Part shown: in pieces, positions 1 through 6,288 of the stretch
Position numbering within the stretch: the first letter of the stretch is position 1
Layout of the letters: every line of letters starts with the position of its first letter
Source of the DNA: JALYUA01 sp040004225
GTDB taxonomy: Bacteria > Acidobacteriota > Thermoanaerobaculia > UBA5066 > Gp7-AA6
Direction: 5' to 3'
NCBI GenBank assembly: GCA_040004225.1
Contig: JBDUBI010000223.1
Location: 1-6,468 of the forward strand
DNA: 6,468 bases
Made by a program: the position numbers and the translations under genes
The notes under the pieces: model-generated
What the model saw: the letters and a program-made list of their open reading frames with translations, nothing else
What the model was told of the DNA's origin: nothing
The model's database searches: none

Positions 1-212
1 GTCTTTTCGAGAAGGGCCTCGATCACGCCCTGAAGAAAGTGGGGGAGGAGGCTTCCGAAGTGATCGTGGCGATGAAGAACCCCGACGACGGAGAGCTCGC
101 AGGGGAGATCGCGGATCTCCTGTACCACCTGGCCGCGGCCATGACGATCCGAGGAATCTCCCCCGAGCGGGTCAACGAGGTCCTCGCCCGGCGGCGAGGC
201 GGAGAACGCTGA
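1..212 (+). CDS. hisE: Phosphoribosyl-ATP pyrophosphatase, 3' part (5' end outside window)
   Basis: This enzyme hydrolyses phosphoribosyl-ATP to phosphoribosyl-AMP plus pyrophosphate, the second step of histidine biosynthesis, in the cytoplasm. The reading frame begins at base 3 and gives 69 codons before TGA at 210-212. The visible protein starts LFEKGLDHALKKVGEEASE and matches the core of the HisE/MazG-like all-alpha pyrophosphohydrolase fold. The family's acidic metal-binding helices are present: EEASE (visible residues 15-19) and EIADLLYH (35-42), giving the ExxE and ExxD pairs. HisE proteins are usually about 85-110 residues, so only some 15-40 N-terminal residues should be missing. If the gene is instead a hisIE fusion, the HisI cyclohydrolase half would lie further left. 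A generic MazG-type NTP pyrophosphatase is less likely given the KGLDHALKKVGEEASE and LLYHL spacing. The next gene is convergent, so hisE is the last gene of its transcript. Confidence 0.9.
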   Translation, partial: LFEKGLDHALKKVGEEASEVIVAMKNPDDGELAGEIADLLYHLAAAMTIRGISPERVNEVLARRRGGER

Positions 213-248
213 CGCGGCATCCGCCGGATCAGGATTAATCCGAACGGT

Positions 249-674
249 TCAATGCTCGGTGGGCGGAGTCGGCTGAGCGCCGGTCCAGCAGTGTTCCTCG
301 ACGATCGCAAGGAGCCGATCCAGGTCGAAGGGCTTGGCGATGAACCGGGTGCTCGGTGCGAACCCGGCGGGAAACGCGGAGATGAAAAGCACCGGGAACG
401 TGGCCAGACGGGGGTCCGATTGCATGCGCTCGTAGAGCTCCCAGCCGTTCATCCGCGGCATCATGAGATCGAGCAGGATGAGGCAGGGACGGGTTTCGTT
501 CCTGAGCAGGTCGAGCGCGACGCGCCCGTCACCCGCTGCCTGGACCCCGTATCCGGCGTCGCCGAGGGCGGAGCAGATCGCCGAACGCAGCGCGCCGTCG
601 TCCTCGACCACGAGCACGCGTCGAAGCGGTTCGCGTTTTTCGCGGGACGGCCTTTCGCGGGACGGGGGAATCAT
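249..674 (-). CDS. Stand-alone response regulator (receiver domain only)
   Basis: This is a cytoplasmic phosphoacceptor protein of two-component signalling, 141 residues, with one receiver (CheY-like) domain and no output domain. All the conserved positions are visible: the acidic pocket VVEDD (E24, D25, D26), the phosphoacceptor D69 in LLDLMMPRMNG, the switch residue S99 in LFISA, and the invariant K114 in FIAKPF. The family normally has beta/alpha elements across about 120 residues, here roughly 18-130. The first 18 residues are a basic, Arg/Glu-rich extension containing two copies of PSRE(R/K), encoded by a 13-bp direct repeat. The ATG at 672-674 has no good Shine-Dalgarno sequence upstream. 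An internal GTG (V20, just before the first strand) is a possible shorter start, so the N-terminus is uncertain. No sensor kinase is next to it. It may relay to a kinase or act by protein-protein contact, but the partner is unknown. Confidence 0.88.
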   Translation of the reverse strand: MIPPSRERPSREKREPLRRVLVVEDDGALRSAICSALGDAGYGVQAAGDGRVALDLLRNETRPCLILLDLMMPRMNGWELYERMQSDPRLATFPVLFISAFPAGFAPSTRFIAKPFDLDRLLAIVEEHCWTGAQPTPPTEH

Positions 675-768
675 GAAGGGAGATCAGCAAGGCGCGGGCC
701 AGACGACCTCGTGCCGGTTCCGCGGCGTCACCGAGCATCGGGCACGGATCCTGCTTTCAGTCCGGATT

Positions 769-774
769 GGAGGT
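769..774 (+). promoter_or_regulatory. Shine-Dalgarno site of the small membrane protein gene
   Basis: GGAGGT lies five bases before the ATG at 780. It is the best ribosome-binding site in the window. It supports translation of the 49-codon gene, which is otherwise short enough to be dismissed. Confidence 0.8.
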
Positions 775-779
775 AACCG

Positions 780-929
780 ATGCTACTCACAATCGGAATC
801 ATTTTATTGGTCGCCTGGGCGCTCGGACTCTTCGCGTTCCACGTGGGCGGAATCATTCATCTGCTGATCGTGCTGGCGGTGATCTCATTCATCGCGCACC
901 TGTTCATGGGCCGGCGGACAGTCGCCTGA
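780..929 (+). CDS. Small two-helix membrane protein, lmo0937/DUF5670-like
   Basis: A 49-residue, almost wholly hydrophobic protein that begins MLLTIGIILLVAWALGLFAF and ends with the short basic tail MGRRTVA. The pattern is two membrane helices (about 2-20 and 24-43) joined by a short HVGG turn. This is the arrangement of the lmo0937/DUF5670 family, small proteins of about 45-55 residues widespread in bacteria, often in stress contexts and without a known biochemical role. The length matches the family. The gene is supported by a strong GGAGGT site five bases upstream and by an intrinsic terminator 22 bases after the stop, so it appears to be monocistronic. It is divergent from the response-regulator gene, with a 105-base spacer that must hold its promoter; I see no convincing -35/-10 pair there. 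Family assignment rests on recalled sequence pattern, not a search. Confidence 0.82.
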   Translation: MLLTIGIILLVAWALGLFAFHVGGIIHLLIVLAVISFIAHLFMGRRTVA

Positions 930-951
930 GCAGGTTTGTCAGATTCCGGGT

Positions 952-978
952 AGCCCCCTCATTCGGGGGCTTTTTTTT
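952..978 (+). terminator. Rho-independent terminator after the small membrane protein gene
   Basis: A 7-bp perfect stem (AGCCCCC at 952-958 pairing with GGGGGCT at 965-971) closes a 6-base loop. The run of eight T (971-978) starts at the last base of the stem. The T tract lies only on the plus-strand side. The element therefore ends the transcript of the 780-929 gene and is not a good terminator for the SDR gene that arrives from the other strand. Confidence 0.9.
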
Positions 979-1017
979 GCCTCTTCGCTGAGACGGCGAC
1001 GCCCACGCATGAGTGGC

Positions 1018-1815
1018 TCAGGTCTTTGACTCCTGGATCCGTCGGGCGATCGCGGTCACGAGCCGGCGCGGCGAGATCCGAAGCGCCTGAACCATGACCT
1101 TGTTCGCCATTCCGGGGATGACGACTCGGCGCCCGCGCCTCATGCCGCGATATCCGGCGCGAGCCACACTTCGCGCGTCCCCGACGAGGGGACCCGCGAA
1201 CACGCGCGACTTCTCGAGCCCCGCGCGCTCCTGAAACGAGGTGCGAGTCGGGCCCGGGCACAGCGCCGTCACCGTGACGCCGCTTCCCGACAGCTCGTTC
1301 GCGAGAGCCTCCGAAAAGGAGAGCACGTATGCCTTCGTCGCGTAGTAGACAGCCATCAGGGGTCCCGGCTGAAAGGCCGCGGTGGAGGCGACGTTTAAGA
1401 TCCGCCCCGAGCGTCGAGCCGCCATCGTCGGCACGATGCCTTGCGTGAGCTCGGTCAAGGCCACGACGTTCACGCGGATCATCTCGAGCGTTTCGCCCGG
1501 ATTCGATCCCGCGAACGGTCCGTAGACGCCGAACCCGGCGTTGTTGACGAGCACGTCGACCGTCGAGCCTTTCCGCGCGATCTCGTCGAGAACGCGCCGC
1601 ACGCCGTCCGGAGCCGCGAGGTCGCTTGCGAGAGCGGTCACCTCGACGCCGAAGTCGCGCGCGAGGAGACTCGCGACCTCCTGGAGCCTCGCTTCCCGGC
1701 GCGCCACGAGAAGGAGGTCGTACCGGTCGGCCGCGAGAAGTCGCGCTATCTCGAGTCCAATCCCGCTCGACGCGCCGGTGACGACGGCGGTGCCTCGGGA
1801 AGCGGGCGAGCTCAC
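1018..1815 (-). CDS. Short-chain dehydrogenase/reductase (classical SDR, NADPH type)
   Basis: A 265-residue Rossmann-fold oxidoreductase acting on carbonyl/alcohol groups with NAD(P)H; the substrate cannot be read from sequence. Visible motifs are the cofactor loop TGASSGIG (13-20), a basic pair in VARRE after the second strand (R39/R40) that favours NADPH, NNAG (91-94), the structural N116, the catalytic S144 in NVAS, and Y157/K161 of YxxxK. PGPTRT (187-192) follows. The C-terminal RRVVIPG...SPRRL stretch resembles the SDR group that includes YqjQ/SadH-like proteins. I chose the GTG at 1813-1815. It puts the first beta-strand about ten residues from the start, gives a normal family length, and overlaps the upstream stop codon as GTGA, which suggests translational coupling. 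The same frame stays open upstream to 1941, but that part is Arg/Gly-rich and lies antiphase within the upstream gene. This is the last gene of the minus-strand unit. Confidence 0.92.
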   Translation of the reverse strand: MSSPASRGTAVVTGASSGIGLEIARLLAADRYDLLLVARREARLQEVASLLARDFGVEVTALASDLAAPDGVRRVLDEIARKGSTVDVLVNNAGFGVYGPFAGSNPGETLEMIRVNVVALTELTQGIVPTMAARRSGRILNVASTAAFQPGPLMAVYYATKAYVLSFSEALANELSGSGVTVTALCPGPTRTSFQERAGLEKSRVFAGPLVGDARSVARAGYRGMRRGRRVVIPGMANKVMVQALRISPRRLVTAIARRIQESKT

Positions 1816-3404
1816 CCCGCGGCGCGGGGATAGGCGGTGTCGTCCGAAGCGGGTTGCGGCGCCGCCTCCTCCGCGGATTGGCTCTGACGGCGCGGCCGCG
1901 CCACGTACGTCCAGGCGTTTGCGATCTCGGCCTTCCCCCATCGAAGAAGCCCGTGCGCAATCATCACGAAAAGAGATGACCGGACCGAGAAACCGACGAA
2001 GCCGGGCCGCCGGCCGTCATTGTGATTGCCGTATATCCCGAGCGCCATCTTCCGCTTTGCGATCGCGGTGAGGCGCCGGTTGTAGAAGCGGATCGGGTAG
2101 TAGCCGATCTCCGCGCCGTCCTGAAAGAACGGGGGAAATCCGAGGCGTTCGTGCGCCCACCGGTACACCGGCATGATGGCCGCCGCGTAGTAGAGCCCCG
2201 TGTCCAGAAGAAACGCGGTCGTCATGGTGTCGTAATCGCCCATGACGTAGTACTTGTCTTTATAGATGGAATCGTAGAAGTAGCGCATATAGCGGTCGTA
2301 ACACCGGTTGTGCTCGGCGTAGGCCTCTTCCATCTTGGACGGAGGAGTGCCCGAGAGCGCCTTCTTCATCAACTCCACCCGGGAGTAGACGGAGAACGCC
2401 ATCTGGTCGAGACCGGGAGAGTAAAAAGGGTCCAGGAATCCGCCGGCGTCGCCGACGCAGGTCCATCCCGGGCCGATGAACTTGTCTACGAGGTAGGCGA
2501 GGTGGCCGTAAGACCGGCAGTCTCCTTCGACCGCCGTGGCATTCTCGAGAAGGTCGCGCGTTAAGGGGTTTCCATCCAGAAAATTTTCCAGCTTCTCGAG
2601 CGGAGTGGCTCCCATCGGGGTGACGAGTCTCTTGTCCCACACGAGGCCGACGCTCGTCTCCCCATCTTTGAGCGGGATGAACCAGATCCAGTACCCCCAC
2701 CCTGTGAAGTGATTGGTGGCCAGTCGGCGGGAAGCGAGAACGGCGCGCGAGAAAGGGTCGGCCGGGTCGGTGCCGGCAATCTCCGTCCCGTCCATGTCCT
2801 TGACCCCGCGGTATCGGACCCAGAGCGCCGACGTCGGGTGCGAGTCGATCGGCGTCACGCCTCCGCGCTTGCGCGCGAGCATCGCGTGACGTCCGGTGGC
2901 ATCGACGATCCATCGCGCCGAAACCTCGACGCGCTCTCCGGTCGCTCGGTCTACCGTCAGCCGGTTGCCGGCGTCGCCCCGGAGATCGAAGCTCGTGACG
3001 CGCGCTGGACGCCACACGTCGGAACCCTCGTCGGCCGCGACCTTCAGGAGATGCTCGTCCAGCTTGGAGCGGTCCAGCTGGAAGGAGGGCGTGCGCGCGA
3101 GCTGCGTCGGTCCGACTTCCGACGCTTCCCGAAGCGTGGTCACGCGGTCGTTCACGAACCAGTAGCGAAAGGCCTGCTTGGGGAGTTGTTCCCGAGAAAG
3201 GTGGTCGTACTGCTTCAAGACCCGCGTCAGGAAGTACGCCGAGATCTCGACCGTGGACTCACCGACCTTCCAGTCGAAGCGGTCGGTCTTCTCGACGACC
3301 AGGATCTTAAGCTCGGGCATCTGCCGTTTGAGCAGGATCGCCGTCGAGGCGCCCGAGATCGCGCCTCCGACGATGACGACGTCATAGGAATGAATGTCGG
3401 CCAT
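1812..3404 (-). CDS. FAD-dependent halogenase-like flavoprotein
   Basis: A 530-residue, probably cytoplasmic flavoprotein of the tryptophan/phenol halogenase superfamily. These enzymes use FADH2, oxygen and chloride or bromide to make hypohalous acid, which a lysine carries to the substrate. N-terminal FAD fold: DVVIVGGAISGAS (8-20), then KVGES (46-50), DRSKLDEHL (111-119) and WIVDATG (165-171). The halogenase signature WxWxIP is present as WIWFIP (239-244). The second FAD motif is GDAGGFLDPFYSPGLD (318-333). K76, in LPKQAFRYWF, lies where the halogenase catalytic lysine is expected; that is inference. The length fits halogenases (about 500-540). The first dinucleotide motif is GGAISG, with Ala at the middle glycine of GxGxxG. 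The last 25 residues are a low-complexity tail. The ATG has only a short AGAGG three bases upstream. The gene begins 6 bases after the propeller gene and overlaps the SDR by 4 bases. The alternative is a geranylgeranyl-reductase-like or monooxygenase flavoprotein, made less likely by WxWxIP. No flavin reductase is nearby. Confidence 0.8.
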   Translation of the reverse strand: MADIHSYDVVIVGGAISGASTAILLKRQMPELKILVVEKTDRFDWKVGESTVEISAYFLTRVLKQYDHLSREQLPKQAFRYWFVNDRVTTLREASEVGPTQLARTPSFQLDRSKLDEHLLKVAADEGSDVWRPARVTSFDLRGDAGNRLTVDRATGERVEVSARWIVDATGRHAMLARKRGGVTPIDSHPTSALWVRYRGVKDMDGTEIAGTDPADPFSRAVLASRRLATNHFTGWGYWIWFIPLKDGETSVGLVWDKRLVTPMGATPLEKLENFLDGNPLTRDLLENATAVEGDCRSYGHLAYLVDKFIGPGWTCVGDAGGFLDPFYSPGLDQMAFSVYSRVELMKKALSGTPPSKMEEAYAEHNRCYDRYMRYFYDSIYKDKYYVMGDYDTMTTAFLLDTGLYYAAAIMPVYRWAHERLGFPPFFQDGAEIGYYPIRFYNRRLTAIAKRKMALGIYGNHNDGRRPGFVGFSVRSSLFVMIAHGLLRWGKAEIANAWTYVARPRRQSQSAEEAAPQPASDDTAYPRAAG

Positions 3405-3410
3405 GGGCCT

Positions 3411-5633
3411 CTATTTTATGGCAGGCGTCGGGCGAAAAACCTGGACAGCGGGCCCGGCCGGCGCGGGTTCCGCGACGACGAGGACCCGGTCCACAGTGTC
3501 GATCGGGCCGACGCTCTGGACGCGCCCGGACGGCCATCGGATGGAGAGGTCCTTCAGCCTCGTTGCGGGCCCGAGCCCGAGATGCGCGATCGGGCTGCCT
3601 GTCGCGAGGTACCCGCTCGCATTTCCGGTCTCGACCACCGTGCGGCGGCCGTCGGGGAACGTTGCCGTCAGCCTCGCCCCGACCCCGTCCGAGTTGTCGA
3701 CGCCGGGGAATCCGCGAAGCCGCACGCGCAGGAAATGCTCGCCCGGTTTGCGCGAGCCCGAGAAAAGGGCCTCGGGCGCGCCGATCGACCGCACGTAGAC
3801 TTCGAGAGCCCCATCTCCGTTCGCGTCAAAGGCCACGACGGCCCTTCCGTTAGTCTCGAGATCGAGTCCGTCGAGAAAGCCGCGCTCCTCGAATCGGGGC
3901 CCGTTTGCGCCCGCGGCGCCGCGGTTGCGGAAGTACCGGTCCCGCTCGATCCCGGCGATGCCGGCGCCCTTCCGGTCGAACGTCATCTTCCCGGCGACGT
4001 AATCCTCCCAGTAAGCCAGCGTTTCCCACCAGAACTCGAGCTCCTTGTCGTGGTCGCGTCCGTCGCCCCACATTCCATTCGTCGCGTAAATATCCGGCCA
4101 CGAATCGTTGTCAAGGTCCGCGGCCGCGACGCTCCAGTTCCAGCCCGCGCGCGGCGCTCCCGAACGGTCGGTCGCGTTCGTGAACCGACCGTTTTCGGTC
4201 TGCAGAAGAAGAGTATTGCCGCGCGCCATCTGCTCCATCCAGTCGATCGCGATCGGGAGGAAGAGCCGGCCGGCGAGGGGGATGGGAAGCCCCGGATACT
4301 CGTGGACGAAGTACCACTGCGTATCGCACCCCGTCGTGTAGATGTCCAGCCGCCCGTCCCCGTCGAAGTCCGCCCATGCCCCCGACATTCCGTACGCGCG
4401 CGCGTGCGCTCCGGTCCGGCCGGTCACGTCCCGAAACGACCTGCCCTCGTTGTGGTACAGGTTTTTCAGTCCGAAGTCGTTCGTGACCAGAAGGTCCGGA
4501 CGGCCGTCGCCGTCGTAATCCGCGAACAGCGCTGACAGGGACCAGCGCGTGACCTTGTCGATCCTCCAGGCTTTCGTCGCGTCCGTGAAGTGGCCGTGCC
4601 CGTCGTTCAAGAAAAGAAGGTTGGCCCGGCCGTCGTTCGCGTCGAAGGGCGGGTCGGGCATCTGGTTGTAGTAGTCGCCGGTGACCGCGACGAAGAGGTC
4701 GAGGTCGCCGTCGCCGTCCACGTCGGCGAACACGGCGGAGCGGGCGTTCTTCGGCACGCGAATGCCGGACGCTGCCGTGAAGTCCTCGAACGTGCCGTCG
4801 CCCCGGTTCCGAAAAAGATGCGGAGCGCCGAATGCGTCGGTGATGAAGAGGTCCGGAAAGCCGTCTCCGTCGACGTCGCCGGCGGCGACCCCGAAGGCCC
4901 GGACGCCTTCCGTCGCCGAGCGCGCGAGACCCGCCGCGGTCGTCACGTCGGTGAAGTGTCCGTGCCCGTCGTTCCTGTACAGGATCGAGCGCACGCCGTC
5001 GGCGACGAAGAGGTCCTCGGCGCCGTCCTGGTCGAAATCGAGAACAGCCACGCCCGAGCCCGGCCAGATGTCGGAGATCAGGTGGTTCGTGAGACGCAGC
5101 GCGGGATCTTGACGCGGCGCGCCGAGCCCCGCCTCCGCGGTCGCGTCGTGAAAGCGCGGGGAGGATTCCGATCGCTCCGAAACCGGGGAGGCGGACAGGA
5201 CGCGCGTCACCGGATGGGCGCCGCCGAGTCCCGCCCGCACCTCTACGGACGCGCGTGTCGAGCGCTCGACGCGGGTTCCGTCCCGCCGAAAGCCGCCGAC
5301 GGTGAAGAGGACGAATCCGGTCGTGCGCTCGCCCGCGGGACCATGCTCGTCCGAGGGTTTGCTGACTTCGAAGGTGGCGTACGAGATCCGCTCGAGCCCG
5401 CGCCATGCCCAGGAACGCAGCGGCGCGATTCCGTCGGGCTCTCCGGGGCCCGGTTCGGCTCGCCTTACGGCTCGGCGGACGGATTCACAGCCGTCGCGCC
5501 ACCGTCCCAGCCGCGCCATCCAGGGCAGGAACTCGGCGCGCAGGCGGGGGAGCGACGCATTGGCGTAGACCCACACGCCTCCTCCGGCCAGCAGCAGGAC
5601 GAGGGCGCCGAGGAGGAGGGGACGCCGCCTCAC
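3411..5633 (-). CDS. Secreted FG-GAP/VCBS repeat protein with ASPIC/UnbV domain (CRTAC1 family)
   Basis: A 740-residue exported protein. The N-terminus MRRRPLLLGALVLLLAGG is a basic region plus hydrophobic helix, and YANA-S gives a plausible signal-peptidase site after residue 26. Residues about 80-150 form a strand-rich region I do not recognise. Then come seven calcium-loop motifs of the DxDxDG(x)xDLF type, at 199, 253, 304, 372, 422, 506 and 603, most preceded by an F-x-D/N-x-T-x-x-(S/A)G strand. Together they suggest one seven-bladed beta-propeller. The sixth (DLDNDSWPD) and seventh (DANGDGALE) are degenerate. Trp-rich insertions lie between motifs 5 and 7, including GMWGDGRDHDKELEFWWE (520-537). 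The C-terminal ASPIC/UnbV domain spans about 650-708 (GVGARLT..., ending IRWPSGRVQS). The start is the GTG at 5631-5633; it gives the clean signal peptide but has no strong Shine-Dalgarno sequence. The function is unknown; family members are extracellular or periplasmic and probably bind ligands through calcium-dependent blades. It lies 34 bases after DUF502 and 6 bases before the halogenase-like gene. Confidence 0.92.
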   Translation of the reverse strand: MRRRPLLLGALVLLLAGGGVWVYANASLPRLRAEFLPWMARLGRWRDGCESVRRAVRRAEPGPGEPDGIAPLRSWAWRGLERISYATFEVSKPSDEHGPAGERTTGFVLFTVGGFRRDGTRVERSTRASVEVRAGLGGAHPVTRVLSASPVSERSESSPRFHDATAEAGLGAPRQDPALRLTNHLISDIWPGSGVAVLDFDQDGAEDLFVADGVRSILYRNDGHGHFTDVTTAAGLARSATEGVRAFGVAAGDVDGDGFPDLFITDAFGAPHLFRNRGDGTFEDFTAASGIRVPKNARSAVFADVDGDGDLDLFVAVTGDYYNQMPDPPFDANDGRANLLFLNDGHGHFTDATKAWRIDKVTRWSLSALFADYDGDGRPDLLVTNDFGLKNLYHNEGRSFRDVTGRTGAHARAYGMSGAWADFDGDGRLDIYTTGCDTQWYFVHEYPGLPIPLAGRLFLPIAIDWMEQMARGNTLLLQTENGRFTNATDRSGAPRAGWNWSVAAADLDNDSWPDIYATNGMWGDGRDHDKELEFWWETLAYWEDYVAGKMTFDRKGAGIAGIERDRYFRNRGAAGANGPRFEERGFLDGLDLETNGRAVVAFDANGDGALEVYVRSIGAPEALFSGSRKPGEHFLRVRLRGFPGVDNSDGVGARLTATFPDGRRTVVETGNASGYLATGSPIAHLGLGPATRLKDLSIRWPSGRVQSVGPIDTVDRVLVVAEPAPAGPAVQVFRPTPAIK

Positions 5634-5667
5634 GCGCGAGCCAGGGCCGCGCCCGCGCCGCTCCGCG

Positions 5668-6288
5668 TCACGGGATTGCAGGCGGGCCGCTCCTCTGCGG
5701 CACGAGCGCGCCCGCCGAGACGATCATCTTCATCGCCTGCTCTCCCGTCATCTCCAGATACAGGATCTTCTCCTCGGGGATCAGGAGGAGAAATCCCGTC
5801 GTCGGGTTCACGGCGCTCGGGATGAAGACGCTGCGGATCGTATGGCCCGTCTTCTCGCCGGCTTCTCCCGAAACGGCGGAAGTCACGAAGCCGAGCCCCC
5901 AGGAGCCCGGCGAGGGAAACTCGACGATCGCCACCTTCCCGAACGCGCCCGACCGTCCGGGCCCGAGGAGAAGCTCCGCGATCTGCCGGAGGGTCGCGTA
6001 GATCTTGTTGATCAGCGGGACGCGGTGCATGACCCGATCCCAGAGGGAGAAGAGGCGCCGTCCGAGCAGGTTGGCCGCGAGAAAGCCGAGGAGGAGCAGG
6101 AGGACGTTTAAGAGAACGAATCCGAGCCCGAAGACCGAAATCCCCCGGGCCCGCAGCTCGTGTCCGAGGATGCCGTCGAAAAACGTGAAGAGGCTCCAGA
6201 CGACCCATGCCGTCAGCGCGGTCGGCGCGAGGATGAAAAGACCGGCAATCCAGTATCGTCGCAGGCGGGACCAGAAGGGATGAGGCAC
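5668..6288 (-). CDS. DUF502 family membrane protein
   Basis: A 206-residue inner-membrane protein. Two membrane helices lie near the N-terminus (about 12-34 and 54-76), followed by a soluble domain. Family hallmarks are LRRYWIAGLFILAPTALTAWVVW at 9-31, the motif RVPLINKIYATLRQI (89-103) just after helix 2, VFIPSAVNPTTGFLLLIPEE (154-173), and MTGEQAMKMIVSAG (180-193). The family length is about 200-230 residues, so the gene looks complete. DUF502 proteins are widespread in bacteria and have plant homologues; their biochemical role is not established. The start is the GTG at 6286-6288, the only start codon before helix 1. There is no recognisable Shine-Dalgarno sequence; the bases just upstream are CTCCCCGC on the coding strand. 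It is the first gene of the minus-strand unit, so the promoter should lie in or beyond 6289-6468. Its link to the downstream genes is positional only. Confidence 0.9.
   Translation of the reverse strand: MPHPFWSRLRRYWIAGLFILAPTALTAWVVWSLFTFFDGILGHELRARGISVFGLGFVLLNVLLLLLGFLAANLLGRRLFSLWDRVMHRVPLINKIYATLRQIAELLLGPGRSGAFGKVAIVEFPSPGSWGLGFVTSAVSGEAGEKTGHTIRSVFIPSAVNPTTGFLLLIPEEKILYLEMTGEQAMKMIVSAGALVPQRSGPPAIP

Noticed and set aside
213..248. Possible bidirectional terminator between hisE and the receiver gene (GCGG/CCGC and CGGAT/ATCCG stems, palindrome GGATTAATCC).
   Set aside because: Stems are only 4-5 bp and no T tract follows on either strand.
1816..1941. N-terminal extension of the SDR up to an ATG at 1941.
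   Set aside because: It would add 42 Arg/Gly-rich residues encoded antiphase within the upstream gene. The GTG at 1815 fits the SDR family length and the GTGA coupling.
2709..4535. A 608-codon open frame on the plus strand across the halogenase-like and propeller genes.
   Set aside because: It is antisense to two well-supported genes and spans their junction. Its protein is Arg/Val/Pro-rich with no recognisable motif. Long antisense frames are expected in GC-rich coding DNA.
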